Source: Shouchella lonarensis
GTDB taxonomy: Bacteria; Bacillota; Bacilli; Bacillales; Bacillaceae_D
Reading direction: 5' to 3'
NCBI RefSeq assembly: GCF_900096965.1
Contig: NZ_FMYM01000007.1
Span: 124,001 to 188,000, forward strand
DNA: 64,000 nt
The notes beneath the pieces were generated by a model. The model was not told the origin of the DNA and did not search any database. It saw only the letters and a program-made list of their open reading frames with translations. Numbering within the stretch: position 1 is the first letter of the stretch; every line of letters starts with the position of its first letter. Shown here in pieces: positions 25,908 through 35,423 of the stretch. The position numbers were made by a program, and so were the translations under genes.

Positions 25908-27118
25908 TGAAAAACCGGCCTCGTCTGTTTTCGTGCATTTAAAAAGATGAACACAATGAGGGCAATGAGCGTCATGTCTCCACCATATTGTTGTAATAGC
26001 GCCCAAATGGTCGTACCAAAAATAGCGTCATTGAATGGTGCGAACGTGGTTGTTTCGACGGCATGCTGTACATACAAAGGTTGAAAAAGAATCGCTGTTA
26101 GCAGTGCCGCAAACAAGCCATGTAATAACCGGGCATAAAAAAATGGACGAAAACGTAAGTCTGATTCAGCGAGAATACTTGCCACTTGTGCTTGAATGGA
26201 TAAGCCGCCAAAAGCAAGAATGAAAGATGTGACGATGATTTGTGCTGCTAATGGTGTGGAGGGAAGCGTGCTAATCTGTTCAATGCCAATCGTGATCTCA
26301 AATATACCCGCGATAAATGGTTTAGAAAGATCAGTATGCAGACCGATGATGGCAAAGATTCCAGACATGGCTGTTGCGGCGATACTTAACAGACCAATGG
26401 TTGTCAATAACTCACTTAATACCGAGAATAAAATGATAAAACCGCCAATAAGTAATAACGTTTGTATAGACGTGCGCACAGCATCACCAAGTAATATCCC
26501 TAATGTTTGTTCCGTTTGTATACGATTTTTGTAGAGGCGGGTAAATCCTTCTCTATCATTGTGATTTTGAATGGTCGTTCGTTGTGCGTTATTTGTGCCA
26601 TAAAATCGAAAACAAAGACCGACAAGGATGTTCCCACCATAGTGGGCAATAGCTAGAAGAAGCCCAAGATTTGGATGATGAAAAAAACCAACGGCGATGG
26701 CGCCAAAAATAAACAATGGATTCGCAGAACTTGTGAATGAGGTGAGCCGCTCCCCTTCGATGCGCGTGACAACGTTCGCTTGCCTCATGCGTACAGCTAA
26801 TTTTGCCCCAGCGGGATTCCCGCTTGCTAGTCCCATCGCCCAGACGAAGCCACCATGTCCAGGAACACGGAAAAGTGGTCGCATGAAGGGCTCTAGGAGA
26901 ACACCGAGAAAAGAGACGACGCCAAAACCGATGAGCAATTCAGACATGATGAAAAACGGTAAAAGTGAGGGGAAAACAACATACCACCACATAGAAAGAC
27001 CCCGAATGGATGCATCTATTGCTACTTGAGGATTTGCAATCAAGGCGCCTGTGCAGATGATAGAAAAAGCTGCTAACAATCTTGTTTTTGAAAAGAATCT
27101 TGTTGGGACTGCCCGCAT
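25904..27118 (-). CDS. ylbJ: Sporulation integral membrane protein YlbJ
   Basis: A 404-residue membrane protein with about ten helices and nucleoside-recognition/Gate-type repeats (GLASGNPAGAKLAV and SSANPLFIFGAIAVG). In B. subtilis ylbJ is expressed under sigma-E and is needed for forming resistant spores. Gene order between coaD and ylbK is conserved. The start is ATG with a weak GGTGGTG upstream. Confidence 0.9.
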   Translation of the reverse strand: MRAVPTRFFSKTRLLAAFSIICTGALIANPQVAIDASIRGLSMWWYVVFPSLLPFFIMSELLIGFGVVSFLGVLLEPFMRPLFRVPGHGGFVWAMGLASGNPAGAKLAVRMRQANVVTRIEGERLTSFTSSANPLFIFGAIAVGFFHHPNLGLLLAIAHYGGNILVGLCFRFYGTNNAQRTTIQNHNDREGFTRLYKNRIQTEQTLGILLGDAVRTSIQTLLLIGGFIILFSVLSELLTTIGLLSIAATAMSGIFAIIGLHTDLSKPFIAGIFEITIGIEQISTLPSTPLAAQIIVTSFILAFGGLSIQAQVASILAESDLRFRPFFYARLLHGLFAALLTAILFQPLYVQHAVETTTFAPFNDAIFGTTIWALLQQYGGDMTLIALIVFIFLNARKQTRPVFH

Positions 27119-27132
27119 AAAAGCACCACCAG

Positions 27133-27265
27133 TTTTGAGGTTGGAGGTAGGAAGTGAGAAGTTGAGAAGGCTTTTCCTACTTCATAAAAAGTACGCTTTT
27201 GCTGTCCAATTTAGAAGCGCAACTGTTCTTGACTTTCCACATGGCCTTTCTTACTTCTAACTTTT
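27133..27265. repeat. Degenerate AGAAGT intergenic repeat between ylbJ and ylbK
   Basis: GAGGTTGGAGGTAGGAAG-type purine-rich sequence on the left faces CTTACTTCTAACTTTTG on the right, a diverged form of the CCAGAAGTCAG repeat. The intervening sequence has no reading frame of note. Confidence 0.35.
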
Positions 27266-27329
27266 GATTGAAAGCCATAAGATTGAAACAGGAAAGCGGA
27301 ACAGGTAATATAAAGGAGGCGCATAAGTA

Positions 27330-28109
27330 GTGCAGCGTAGACCTAAAATTGGCCTTGCTCTTGGATCTGGTGGTGCAAGGGGGTTTGCTCATATTGGTGT
27401 TTTAAAAACATTGGTTGAGGAACAAATCCCGATTGATTTTATTGCCGGAAGCAGCATGGGGGCACTTGTTGCTACGATGTATGGGACAGGTCATACTGTG
27501 GAGACGATGGAGACGTTTGCGAAACTTTTTAAGCGAAAGGATTATATAGACTTTACAGTATCTAAACAAGGACTCATTGCGGGGAAAAAAATCGAGACGC
27601 TCATACGTATGCTTGCTAAAAATGGTTACTTAGAAGCATTGGATCCCCCAGTGTGTGTTGTTGCAACAGATTTAAATGCTGGTGAACGTGTCATATTGAA
27701 GTCCGGTGATGTTGCACGCGCGGTACGGGCAAGCATGTCTATTCCAGGCATTTTCGTACCTGTCATGATGAACGGCCGATTGCTTGTTGACGGCGGGGTA
27801 GTTGAGCGTGTACCAGTTTCCGTTGTGCGTGACATGGGTGCAGATGTGGTCATTGCTGTTGACGTCTCTTTTTTCCGATCAACGCTTTCATCACCATCTG
27901 TGTACGAGATTTTAATGCAAACAATGGATATTATGGGTAGAGAATTGGCTCGCGGTCAGATTCATTTAGGAGACATACATATTCGTCCAATTTTAAAGCA
28001 CTCAGCACCACTAGACTTTTCGCAGACAAGCCAGCTAATTGAACAAGGTGCAGAGGCATGTCGGGCGGAATTACCAATGATAAAAGCTTTGTTGAAAGAG
28101 TGGAGGTAA
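27330..28109 (+). CDS. ylbK: Patatin-like phospholipase YlbK
   Basis: A 259-residue esterase with the patatin fold: oxyanion loop GSGGARGFAHIGVL, nucleophile elbow GSSMGALV, and the catalytic Asp in VDGGVVERVP. It is a putative lipid acyl hydrolase of the YlbK/RssA family. The start is GTG with AAAGGAGG. It is two bases from ylbL, so the two are translationally linked. Confidence 0.92.
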   Translation: MQRRPKIGLALGSGGARGFAHIGVLKTLVEEQIPIDFIAGSSMGALVATMYGTGHTVETMETFAKLFKRKDYIDFTVSKQGLIAGKKIETLIRMLAKNGYLEALDPPVCVVATDLNAGERVILKSGDVARAVRASMSIPGIFVPVMMNGRLLVDGGVVERVPVSVVRDMGADVVIAVDVSFFRSTLSSPSVYEILMQTMDIMGRELARGQIHLGDIHIRPILKHSAPLDFSQTSQLIEQGAEACRAELPMIKALLKEWR

Positions 28110-28111
28110 TT

Positions 28112-29176
28112 ATGGAGAAAACAATCATAAAAAAGTTTTCTTGGAAGCGTTGGGTCGTTTTATTTATAATTTTACTTTTGCTTGGCTGGATAAAAATTCC
28201 TTACTATTACAGCCAACCAGGTATGGCTGAACCTTTAACGGAAATGGTTCATGTGGATGGTTCTAAGAAGGAACATTCAGGTACGTTTATGTTAACAACG
28301 ATTCAGACAGCGCACGCGACTCCTTTGTTAGCCGCATGGTCTTACTTAAGTCCGTTCCGCTCTTTACATCCTGCACCAGAAGAGTTAACAGATGAAGAGT
28401 ATGATGAACGTCAACGTGTGATGATGGAGATTTCTCAAGATAACGCTAAAATTGCTGCTTACACGGCTTCTTCTCATGGTCGCGTCAATATTACTAATAA
28501 TGGGGTGTATGTGTCTGGTATTGTGAAAGGGATGGCGGCTGAAGGTTATTTAGAATCTGGGGATGTCATTAAGCAAATTAATGGTCAAGATGTAAAGACG
28601 GCAGAGGAGTTGTTAGAGGTGTTATCTTCATACGAAGAAGGTGACACGGTCTCTGTCACCTTTCGGCGTGCAGGTGTTGCAAAGACGGAATCGTTAACAT
28701 TTGCCAAATTGCCAGCGCGTGAGGGTGAGATCTCTAAGCGAGCTGGGATCGGGATCCAAGGACCACTGACGGATCGAACGGTGACATTTGTTCCCGATGT
28801 TGAGATTACCGCAGGGGCAATTGGTGGTCCGTCTGCTGGACTGATGTTTTCGCTAGAAGTTTATCAACAGTTGTCATCTGAAAACTTGACAAAAGGACAT
28901 TGTATTGCGGGTACAGGTACCATCGATGAGATGGGGAGAGTAGGCCCCATTGGTGGAGCGAATCAAAAAGTGGTTGCTGCAGATGACGAGGGTGCAGCAT
29001 ATTTCTTTGTTCCTCATCAATATGGCGCACCTAACTCGAACTATGTTGAAGCAAAAAAAGCGGCTGAGGCGATCGGGACGGAAATGGACATAGTTCCTGT
29101 AGATACATTGCAAGATGCGCTTACTTTTTTAAAGACATTACCAGAGAAAACGGAGGGCTGTTCTAAAAGGTCATAA
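28112..29176 (+). CDS. ylbL: Membrane-anchored PDZ-Lon-like protease YlbL
   Basis: A 354-residue protein with an N-terminal membrane helix (about 10-30), an extracytoplasmic PDZ domain (about 120-200) and a Lon-type Ser-Lys protease domain with GGPSAGLMF (nucleophile Ser) and GGANQKVVAA (general base Lys). In B. subtilis YlbL contributes to degradation of the DNA-damage division inhibitor YneA. The start follows GGAGG at 28103. Confidence 0.93.
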   Translation: MEKTIIKKFSWKRWVVLFIILLLLGWIKIPYYYSQPGMAEPLTEMVHVDGSKKEHSGTFMLTTIQTAHATPLLAAWSYLSPFRSLHPAPEELTDEEYDERQRVMMEISQDNAKIAAYTASSHGRVNITNNGVYVSGIVKGMAAEGYLESGDVIKQINGQDVKTAEELLEVLSSYEEGDTVSVTFRRAGVAKTESLTFAKLPAREGEISKRAGIGIQGPLTDRTVTFVPDVEITAGAIGGPSAGLMFSLEVYQQLSSENLTKGHCIAGTGTIDEMGRVGPIGGANQKVVAADDEGAAYFFVPHQYGAPNSNYVEAKKAAEAIGTEMDIVPVDTLQDALTFLKTLPEKTEGCSKRS

Positions 29177-29200
29177 AAGGACCTTTTAGAACAGCGTGTT
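29158..29200 (+). terminator. Terminator of ylbK-ylbL
   Basis: The 15-bp arms CTGTTCTAAAAGGTC / GACCTTTTAGAACAG overlap the last codons and stop of ylbL, followed by a T-run. Confidence 0.85.
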
Positions 29201-29202
29201 TT

Positions 29203-30426
29203 TTATATACGAATAGGTGCTTGTTTATACGTTTGCTTTAATATGCGTTGTGTGATAGCTGGTGGGTGTGCTAGCGCATATGCCTGATCAACTTGTAAAT
29301 CGAGCGCGCCTAGCGTAGAGGCGTGTTTGAGTTCGGCTGCACGTGTCACAATGGGACATGAAAGCTGCTTCTTTTTTTTGTTTAAGTAGGTCTGTCCTAT
29401 TGTAGACATGCCAAGCAAGCGAATATATGGAACAGGTTGCTCATGAATGTAAGAAAGCATCTCTTTGGTGGTACCCGTTAATAAGTGTGTTGCCAGACGT
29501 TGTATCCGGGTTTGTGTATAGCGCTTTGTTTTCACATGCTGTAACCAGTCAGCAAAAGAGGTAGCTTCGTAGACGGCCTCGTTTAGGCGAAACTCAATCC
29601 CCTCTTCACATTCTGCAATCGTACGAATGTGTGAAAGAGGTGTGGTCAATAATCGGTGTTGTAAGTATGGAAAGTAGCGCTCCCACGTGTGCAAGTGCCC
29701 AACTTGTAGCATATATTTTTCCAGCGCTGAAATTGTTGTTTTAGGCATCACACGCGAAAGGTTAGATAGTTCTTGGCCAGATGATAGTGCATGACGAATA
29801 CTTGTTGCACTTGCAATGGTATGCTCATCATGAATATTTTTTTCATGAAAGCCTGCTTGTTTGCGCACGGTGGTGGCGGGAATTAAAGGGAGATGTTGCT
29901 GTGTAATGGACGAAACGTAATGATACCCAAGGATATTGTTTGGTTGATCGAGCCTTAATAATGTTTCATTGCCATTTGCCAAGGTGCGAAATGCCGCTGC
30001 GCTTGCGTTTGGATAGCTTACGCCCTTTTGCATGTGTTCTTTTATAGCGAAGTCATAAGCTTCTTTGTTTTCATTCATAAATTGGACAAGTTGATGAAAT
30101 AAGGTGATGTCACCGGCTTCGCTGCCAAAGTGAAGATGTGTACAGCCAAGGGTGGCTAAAATATTGGTCGCTCCTTCAGCAAAACGAGCGGCGCTTTGCA
30201 CGGAATAGGCATATGGGAGTTCGACGACCACATCGACGCCGCAGGCAAGTGCCATCTTTGTTCTTGTCCATTTGCACACAATGGCTGGTTCCCCTCGCTG
30301 TAAAAAAGAACCACTCATAACTGCGATACATATGTGTGCACCTGTGTCAGTTTTTGCGGCACGTAAATGATGTAAGTGACCGTTATGAAAAGGATTATAC
30401 TCGACAACAACACCAACAGCTTTCAT
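29203..30426 (-). CDS. tmcAL: tRNA(Met) cytidine acetate ligase TmcAL (YlbM)
   Basis: A 407-residue nucleotidyltransferase-superfamily enzyme that activates acetate with ATP to make N4-acetylcytidine at the elongator tRNA-Met anticodon. Signatures are VEYNPFHNGHLHHL (HxGH) and MSGSFLQRGEPA. The ATG at 30426 follows GGGGACGAGG. It is convergent with ylbL. Confidence 0.93.
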   Translation of the reverse strand: MKAVGVVVEYNPFHNGHLHHLRAAKTDTGAHICIAVMSGSFLQRGEPAIVCKWTRTKMALACGVDVVVELPYAYSVQSAARFAEGATNILATLGCTHLHFGSEAGDITLFHQLVQFMNENKEAYDFAIKEHMQKGVSYPNASAAAFRTLANGNETLLRLDQPNNILGYHYVSSITQQHLPLIPATTVRKQAGFHEKNIHDEHTIASATSIRHALSSGQELSNLSRVMPKTTISALEKYMLQVGHLHTWERYFPYLQHRLLTTPLSHIRTIAECEEGIEFRLNEAVYEATSFADWLQHVKTKRYTQTRIQRLATHLLTGTTKEMLSYIHEQPVPYIRLLGMSTIGQTYLNKKKKQLSCPIVTRAAELKHASTLGALDLQVDQAYALAHPPAITQRILKQTYKQAPIRI

Positions 30427-30541
30427 GTAACCTCGTCCCCTTCTTTGCAAATCAACCGTATGTATAGTACAATTAGTCTTTATACTGTTCATTATAACGT
30501 ATCGATCTTGTAAAACAACAGCCTTGTGTAAAGAAAAAAGA

Positions 30542-30570
30542 TTGACATTCTAGCTGTGTAGTCTTATAAT
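30542..30570 (+). promoter_or_regulatory. Consensus sigma-A promoter of ylbN-rpmF
   Basis: Perfect TTGACA (30542-30547) and TATAAT (30565-30570) are separated by 17 bases, 32 bases before the ylbN start. Confidence 0.85.
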
Positions 30571-30601
30571 AATTTTTGTTGCCTTATGAGGTGAATAGCA
30601 T

Positions 30602-31120
30602 ATGAAATGGACAATGCAACAATTACAAAACGCTCGTGTTCAGCCCCTTTCCTTTGAAGGAACAGAGGATATCGCTACACAGCTCTGTCAACATAAAGAG
30701 ATACGTGCGGCGACACCAGTAGCGTTTGCTGTGACGTTTCATGCGAGGCGGCATGTGTACACTTGTTCGTTCACGGTGAAAGGGACATTAACATTGGTTT
30801 GTGCGAGGACGTTAGCAGATGTTTCTTTTCCATTCTCAATAGATGGGACAGCACATTTTGTACCAGAAGGAGAGCAACCACCGCCTACCCTTGATGAAGC
30901 AGATGTTTATACGTATACAAATGAAGACATTCATTTGCTACCAGCCATTTGTGAGCGGATTTTTCTTGAAATTCCTATTCAAGTTTATGCCGATCACCCT
31001 TCAGAGGTGCTGGCTCCGTCGGAAGGTCAGGGATGGGCGCTCATCACTGAGGCATCTAAGCAGGCAACAGTTGATCCGCGTTTGGCACAGTTAGCGACCT
31101 TGTTTGAGGAAAAGGATTGA
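30602..31120 (+). CDS. ylbN: DUF177 protein YlbN (YceD family)
   Basis: A 172-residue protein of the YceD/DUF177 family, nearly always found immediately before rpmF and implicated in large-subunit rRNA or ribosome assembly. The cysteine pair usual in this family is partly present (CSFTVKGTLTLVCARTL). It is cotranscribed with rpmF, 39 bases downstream, from a consensus promoter. Confidence 0.88.
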   Translation: MKWTMQQLQNARVQPLSFEGTEDIATQLCQHKEIRAATPVAFAVTFHARRHVYTCSFTVKGTLTLVCARTLADVSFPFSIDGTAHFVPEGEQPPPTLDEADVYTYTNEDIHLLPAICERIFLEIPIQVYADHPSEVLAPSEGQGWALITEASKQATVDPRLAQLATLFEEKD

Positions 31121-31159
31121 GATTGTTTTAGTTTTGAGAACGATAAGGAGGTGTTACAA

Positions 31160-31333
31160 ATGGCGGTACCATTTAGACGAACATCTAAAACGAGAAAAAA
31201 TAAGCGCCGTACGCACTATAAGTTAGAAGTGCCAGGTATGGTAAAATGCCCAGATTGTGGAGAGTATAAGCTTTCACACCGTGTTTGTGGAGAGTGTGGA
31301 TCTTACAAGGGTGAGAATGTCTCAGCAAAATAA
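31160..31333 (+). CDS. rpmF: Ribosomal protein bL32, zinc-binding form
   Basis: A 57-residue large-subunit protein. The basic N-terminus [17 protein letters not shown] is typical, and CPDC...CGEC forms a zinc ribbon. The ATG at 31160 follows AAGGAGGTG; the frame is open three codons further upstream without function. Confidence 0.98.
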   Translation: MAVPFRRTSKTRKNKRRTHYKLEVPGMVKCPDCGEYKLSHRVCGECGSYKGENVSAK

Positions 31334-31340
31334 ATACGGA

Positions 31341-31388
31341 ACGCATGAAAAAAACTTAGTACCTAGGTACTAAGTTTTTTTCATGCGT
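31341..31388. terminator. 48-bp perfect palindrome acting as bidirectional terminator
   Basis: The sequence reads the same on both strands over 48 bases (ACGCATGAAAAAAACTTAGT and its complement around a CCTAGG-centred core). It includes T7 in the right arm and lies eight bases after the rpmF stop. Confidence 0.8.
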
Positions 31389-31449
31389 AAATATGTAGTC
31401 TATCGCATATTTTCCTAGGATAAAGGGAATCTTATAGTAATAGAATAAA

Positions 31450-31478
31450 GTCTATTTGAATGGGTTTGTGCATACACT
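31450..31478 (+). promoter_or_regulatory. Candidate sigma-E promoter of gerR
   Basis: CATACACT (31471-31478) fits the sigma-E -10 consensus CATACANT fully; GTCTATTT 13 bases upstream is a partial -35. The gerR/ylbO gene of B. subtilis is sigma-E dependent, which supports the call. Confidence 0.5.
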
Positions 31479-31513
31479 TTACTATTTCCATGTGATAAGA
31501 GGAGGTTTTTTAA

Positions 31514-32074
31514 ATGGTCGCTAATCGCCAAGATGCGTGGACGGAAGAAGAAGATTTGTTGTTAGCAGAAACAGTGTTAAGGCACATTCGTGAAGGTGGA
31601 ACACAGTTAGCTGGCTTTGAAGAGGTGGCAGAAAAATTGTCTAGAACGAGTGCTGCTTGCGGGTTTCGATGGAACTCAACCATTCGCAGAAAATATGAAG
31701 CAGAAATTAAGATGGCAAAAAGGAAACGGGTTTCGAGTAGACAAAGATATCGAAAAGAGCAACACGAACAAGATTTACAAAAGAAAGAGATATCTTTTTA
31801 CAAAAAGAATGAGTCGTCTATGCAGAGGGCCACACCGCCTAACATTAACATGGATATGATCATTGCTTATTTGCAGGAGTTAGGCGATAAACAAGCAGAT
31901 CACCAACATGTTCATGCATTGACAGACGAAAATAGGCAGTTGCGGGCACGTTTAGAAGCACTTGAAAAAGAGAAAGAAACGATTGCGAAGGATTATCGGG
32001 CATTAATTGACATTATGGAGCGTGCACGTCATTTAACGGTAGATCGTGCGGGAGAGACCCAAAAGTCGATGTGA
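31514..32074 (+). CDS. gerR: Sporulation transcriptional regulator of the RsfA/GerR family (YlbO)
   Basis: A 186-residue DNA-binding protein with an N-terminal Myb/SANT-like domain ([16 protein letters not shown] and [15 protein letters not shown]) followed by a basic segment and a C-terminal coiled coil ([17 protein letters not shown]). GerR tunes the sigma-E regulon in the mother cell. It follows AGAGGAGG and a candidate sigma-E promoter, and is convergent with ylbP. Confidence 0.88.
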   Translation: MVANRQDAWTEEEDLLLAETVLRHIREGGTQLAGFEEVAEKLSRTSAACGFRWNSTIRRKYEAEIKMAKRKRVSSRQRYRKEQHEQDLQKKEISFYKKNESSMQRATPPNINMDMIIAYLQELGDKQADHQHVHALTDENRQLRARLEALEKEKETIAKDYRALIDIMERARHLTVDRAGETQKSM

Positions 32075-32083
32075 TAAAAGGTA

Positions 32084-32150
32084 AGGCGGGCATCAATATG
32101 AGAAGTGAAGCCATAATGTGGTGCACTTCTCATATTGCCCGCCTGTTTTT
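32084..32150. terminator. Terminator between gerR and ylbP
   Basis: A long stem (AGGCGGGCA...ATATGAGAAGTG / CACTTCTCATATTGCCCGCCT) with a three-base bulge is followed by TTTTT. Confidence 0.85.
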
Positions 32151-32634
32151 AGTTTGTTTGTGCGGTTTGTTCTTGTACACCATTTGGAAACCATACATAA
32201 GGGCTTTCGCCCCGGTCACGTGTTTCGTTATACGTCACAGATTCAAAGCCAAGCTTTTCCCAAAATTCGCCAGTACTTTGACGAGCATTCGTTTTAATCG
32301 GCAAATTGAATTGTTTTGCAAAGTCAACCAGTGCGCGCCCGTAACCTTTTCCTTGATAAGGAGGTAGTACTTCAAGTTTCCAAAGTTCTAAGAAATCTTG
32401 TGGTGGTTCAAAATAGCGGTCAAATTGTGCATTGATGCGATAAAGACTCATTCTCGCCACCAATTTTTTTCCATAGTAAATGCCATAAAAGGGTGATTCA
32501 CTATCGTTTTCAATGATGCTCTCATTTAAGTCATCTTTCATTGACAATTCCGCGGCGCCGTACTCACGAAATGCGCGAAACTCTTCCAGTGTCTTATAAT
32601 TGACAAGTAGCCGTTTTACTTGAATGTGTGCCAT
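32149..32634 (-). CDS. ylbP: GNAT family N-acetyltransferase YlbP
   Basis: A 161-residue acetyltransferase. The acetyl-CoA loop is LPPYQGKGYGRALVDFAKQF-like (motif QGKGYG), preceded by the strand LWKLEVLP. The start ATG follows GGAGGA. Position and sequence fit YlbP. The acceptor substrate is unknown. Confidence 0.87.
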   Translation of the reverse strand: MAHIQVKRLLVNYKTLEEFRAFREYGAAELSMKDDLNESIIENDSESPFYGIYYGKKLVARMSLYRINAQFDRYFEPPQDFLELWKLEVLPPYQGKGYGRALVDFAKQFNLPIKTNARQSTGEFWEKLGFESVTYNETRDRGESPYVWFPNGVQEQTAQTN

Positions 32635-32762
32635 GGTGCTTTCCTCCTATATGAAATAACATTCCTATTTTAGTTTACTACAAAATAGTGTCAGTACGCA
32701 CGAGAAATCGCTTTGTGTCAACAAGAATATTTGGTACAATACGGATGAAAAGAGGTGAGGAA

Positions 32763-33641
32763 GTGCGAGTGGGGGTCATTGGCGCTGGAGCGATTGGGTT
32801 ATTGTTAGCGAGTGCATACGAGCAAGAGGGTGCAGACGTGATGGTATTCACAAGACGACCTGCGCAAGCGTGTCGACTAAACAAGGAAGGGATTCGTGTA
32901 GACGGTTTATTGTCATACACGGCTGAGGTAAAAGCTAATACGACCAATGAAGCCATCCCTATGTCTTTCGACTTATTGATCGTAGCCGTAAAATCATATG
33001 ATGTGGCAACCGCATTGCAGTCATTTTTCCAAAAGAATATGGCTGTCCGGCAATGGCTGTTTATCCAAAATGGGATGTCCCACCTTGATATCATTTCATC
33101 ACTTCAGGGAGACATCTATGTTGCGGGTGTTGAATATGGCGTCAAAAAAAGCACGGACACTTGCGTGGAAGTGACCGGACTTGGACGTATACGTGTGGCA
33201 CCTTTTCGCCTATTCACAACGGAATCTTTTGTGGAAACATCTTTTCTGCAGATTGAAAGAGCATGTCACTATAAAGAAATGCTGGAAGATAAGTTGATTG
33301 TCAATGTGTGTATTAATCCGCTGACAGCACTATTAGGTGTGAAAAATGGGGCGTTGCTCACCGAGCCGAGTTATAAACAAGCGATGCGTACCATTTTTCG
33401 TGAAGCAATCTCGGTGCTAAATAGAGATGCAGATTGGCTCATGTTATGGCGGCGCGTTGTATCAGTTTGTCAAAAGACAAGTGATAATACGTCATCCATG
33501 CGTGCTGATTACGAGGTGGGAAGGCGTTTAGAAACGGAAGCCATTATGGGCTATTTACTGAAGGAAGCAGACAGAAAGAAGAAAGCCGCCCCGTGCATAG
33601 CATTTTTATCTCACTTGCTCGTGAATAGAAACGATCATTGA
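32763..33641 (+). CDS. 2-dehydropantoate 2-reductase-like protein (YlbQ/PanE family)
   Basis: A 292-residue NADPH-dependent reductase with the N-terminal Rossmann motif GVIGAGAIGLLLA. The family reduces ketopantoate on the way to pantothenate and CoA. NPLTALLGVKNG, containing the Asn-Pro-Leu-Thr signature, marks the C-terminal domain. A GTG start was chosen because GAGGTGAGG precedes it and the Rossmann strand begins there. The region resembles ylbQ; a role in pantothenate synthesis is likely but not certain. Confidence 0.82.
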   Translation: MRVGVIGAGAIGLLLASAYEQEGADVMVFTRRPAQACRLNKEGIRVDGLLSYTAEVKANTTNEAIPMSFDLLIVAVKSYDVATALQSFFQKNMAVRQWLFIQNGMSHLDIISSLQGDIYVAGVEYGVKKSTDTCVEVTGLGRIRVAPFRLFTTESFVETSFLQIERACHYKEMLEDKLIVNVCINPLTALLGVKNGALLTEPSYKQAMRTIFREAISVLNRDADWLMLWRRVVSVCQKTSDNTSSMRADYEVGRRLETEAIMGYLLKEADRKKKAAPCIAFLSHLLVNRNDH

Positions 33642-33731
33642 GTGTTGCAAGCATCTTGTTTGGGTTCACTCGTTTTTTTTGCTATGATGAAGGCGTAGAG
33701 ATATACATAGGAAAGCGAAGGGGAGCATTAA

Positions 33732-35354
33732 ATGAGGATTGAGCGGCTAAATAAGATGCATTTACAAGGGCTTTTATATGACTATCTGGAACAACCGGCG
33801 CGATGTCAAAAACGCTTTTCTTACGATATTCATGACGCAAACTGGCTACGGGAACGCGTGGCTGATATTTCAGCACGCTCTTTTCCTCATCGGCAAGCGT
33901 TATGTGATGAGCTTGAAAAGAAACATGCTGGATTACCACATGCTGAACCCTGCTTAAATCATATTCACAAATTAAGGAAAGACGAGTCTCTTGTCGTCGT
34001 TGGTGGTCAGCAAACAGGAATATTGACAGGTCCATTGTATACAGTTTATAAAGCGATGTCACTTATTATAATGGCACGCCACTATGAGCAGACATTGCAA
34101 CGTCCTGTTGTACCCGTTTTTTGGGTAGCGGGTGAAGACCATGATTTAGATGAAATACGTTTTGTGTATATGAAAGCAACTCGTGGTTGGCAGAAGCATG
34201 TATTAGAAGATGAACGAACAGATGAATCTGCTACTGATAAGGCTTTTCCAAAAGCAGCATTTTCAGTACTGAGTCAGAAATTGTTTTCTTCCTTGCCAGA
34301 AACAATGCATACGCAACATTTACAAGCGTTTTTATTAGAGGCAGCGCAGACGTCGCAAACATACAGTGATTTTTTCCAGGTAATGATGCACAAGTTATTT
34401 GCAGAAGAGGGCTTACTTTACTTGGATAGTGGTGATCAGGCGATACGTCAACTAGAGCGTCCGTTTTTCCGTGCGCTTATCCAGCAAACAGAAGAATTGC
34501 AAAACATGCAGCAGGCGGGGAATGAAGCTTTGACCAAACTAGGTTATCCATCTACGCTTGTGACAGCGCGTGAAAATGCGCATCTTTTTTTAACTATCGA
34601 CGGAACGAGACGGCGACTAGACTATGCTGACGGTCATTTTTTTATTAAAGGAACCAACCTTTCTTATACGAGAGAAACGTTGTTAGCCATGGTGGAGGAA
34701 ACACCGGAACGGTTTAGCAACAACGTTGTTACGCGTCCACTCATGCAGGAATGGCTGCTCCCGACGCTTGCATTTAGTGCGGGGCCGGGAGAATTATCCT
34801 ATTGGGCAACGCTAAAAGAAGTGTTTACATTATATGGATTGAAGATACCGCCCATTGTTCCCCGTCTATCTGCAACCATTGTGCCACGCCATATTGAAAA
34901 GTGGCTCTTAGAACAGAGCGAATCAGCTGCTGCGTATATTGCAGGAGAAGGAATACGTAAGCGAGAGTCATGGTTAGAAAAAAAACAATCACTGTCCATT
35001 GAGGATGTTGTTCATGAAGCACAAAAGGAAATTGAGCAGGCACACAGGCCACTGAGACAATTAGCGAGGCAAATGAGTCCAACGTTACGAGAACTCAGTG
35101 AAGAAAATCATTTAAAGTTACAGCAACAACTTCAATTTCTTAAAGAAAAGATGCTACAAGAGGTACGAGGAAAGCACGCTGTACATTTAAGGAAATTTGA
35201 TGAAGCAATAGATTGGCTCTATCCTCAATCGAAGCCGCAAGAACGTTTGCTTAGTATGATTATTTTCGTCAACTTGTACGGATTCAATCTATTTTCTAGA
35301 ATGATTGCAGAGACGCCACCTTCGTTTGATCGACCGTTCATTTATTATTTGTAA
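33732..35354 (+). CDS. bshC: Bacillithiol synthase, cysteine-adding enzyme BshC
   Basis: A 540-residue enzyme that adds cysteine to glucosaminyl-malate, the last step of bacillithiol synthesis, supplying the main low-molecular-weight thiol of Bacillaceae. Conserved segments are VVGGQQTGILTGPLYT near residue 95 and PVFWVAGEDHDLDE. A long coiled coil (about 415-490) precedes the C-terminus. It lies immediately upstream of mraZ, as yllA does in B. subtilis. Confidence 0.95.
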   Translation: MRIERLNKMHLQGLLYDYLEQPARCQKRFSYDIHDANWLRERVADISARSFPHRQALCDELEKKHAGLPHAEPCLNHIHKLRKDESLVVVGGQQTGILTGPLYTVYKAMSLIIMARHYEQTLQRPVVPVFWVAGEDHDLDEIRFVYMKATRGWQKHVLEDERTDESATDKAFPKAAFSVLSQKLFSSLPETMHTQHLQAFLLEAAQTSQTYSDFFQVMMHKLFAEEGLLYLDSGDQAIRQLERPFFRALIQQTEELQNMQQAGNEALTKLGYPSTLVTARENAHLFLTIDGTRRRLDYADGHFFIKGTNLSYTRETLLAMVEETPERFSNNVVTRPLMQEWLLPTLAFSAGPGELSYWATLKEVFTLYGLKIPPIVPRLSATIVPRHIEKWLLEQSESAAAYIAGEGIRKRESWLEKKQSLSIEDVVHEAQKEIEQAHRPLRQLARQMSPTLRELSEENHLKLQQQLQFLKEKMLQEVRGKHAVHLRKFDEAIDWLYPQSKPQERLLSMIIFVNLYGFNLFSRMIAETPPSFDRPFIYYL

Positions 35355-35363
35355 AGTATTCTT

Positions 35364-35395
35364 TAAAAAGTTTTGTCTTCGGGCAGGACTTTTTT
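35364..35395 (+). terminator. Terminator of bshC
   Basis: The stem AAAGTTTTGTC / GGCAGGACTTT with a TTCG tetraloop and T-run separates bshC from the division cluster. Confidence 0.7.
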
Positions 35396-35423
35396 CTTTT
35401 TTGTGGAAAACTTATGAGGCTGG

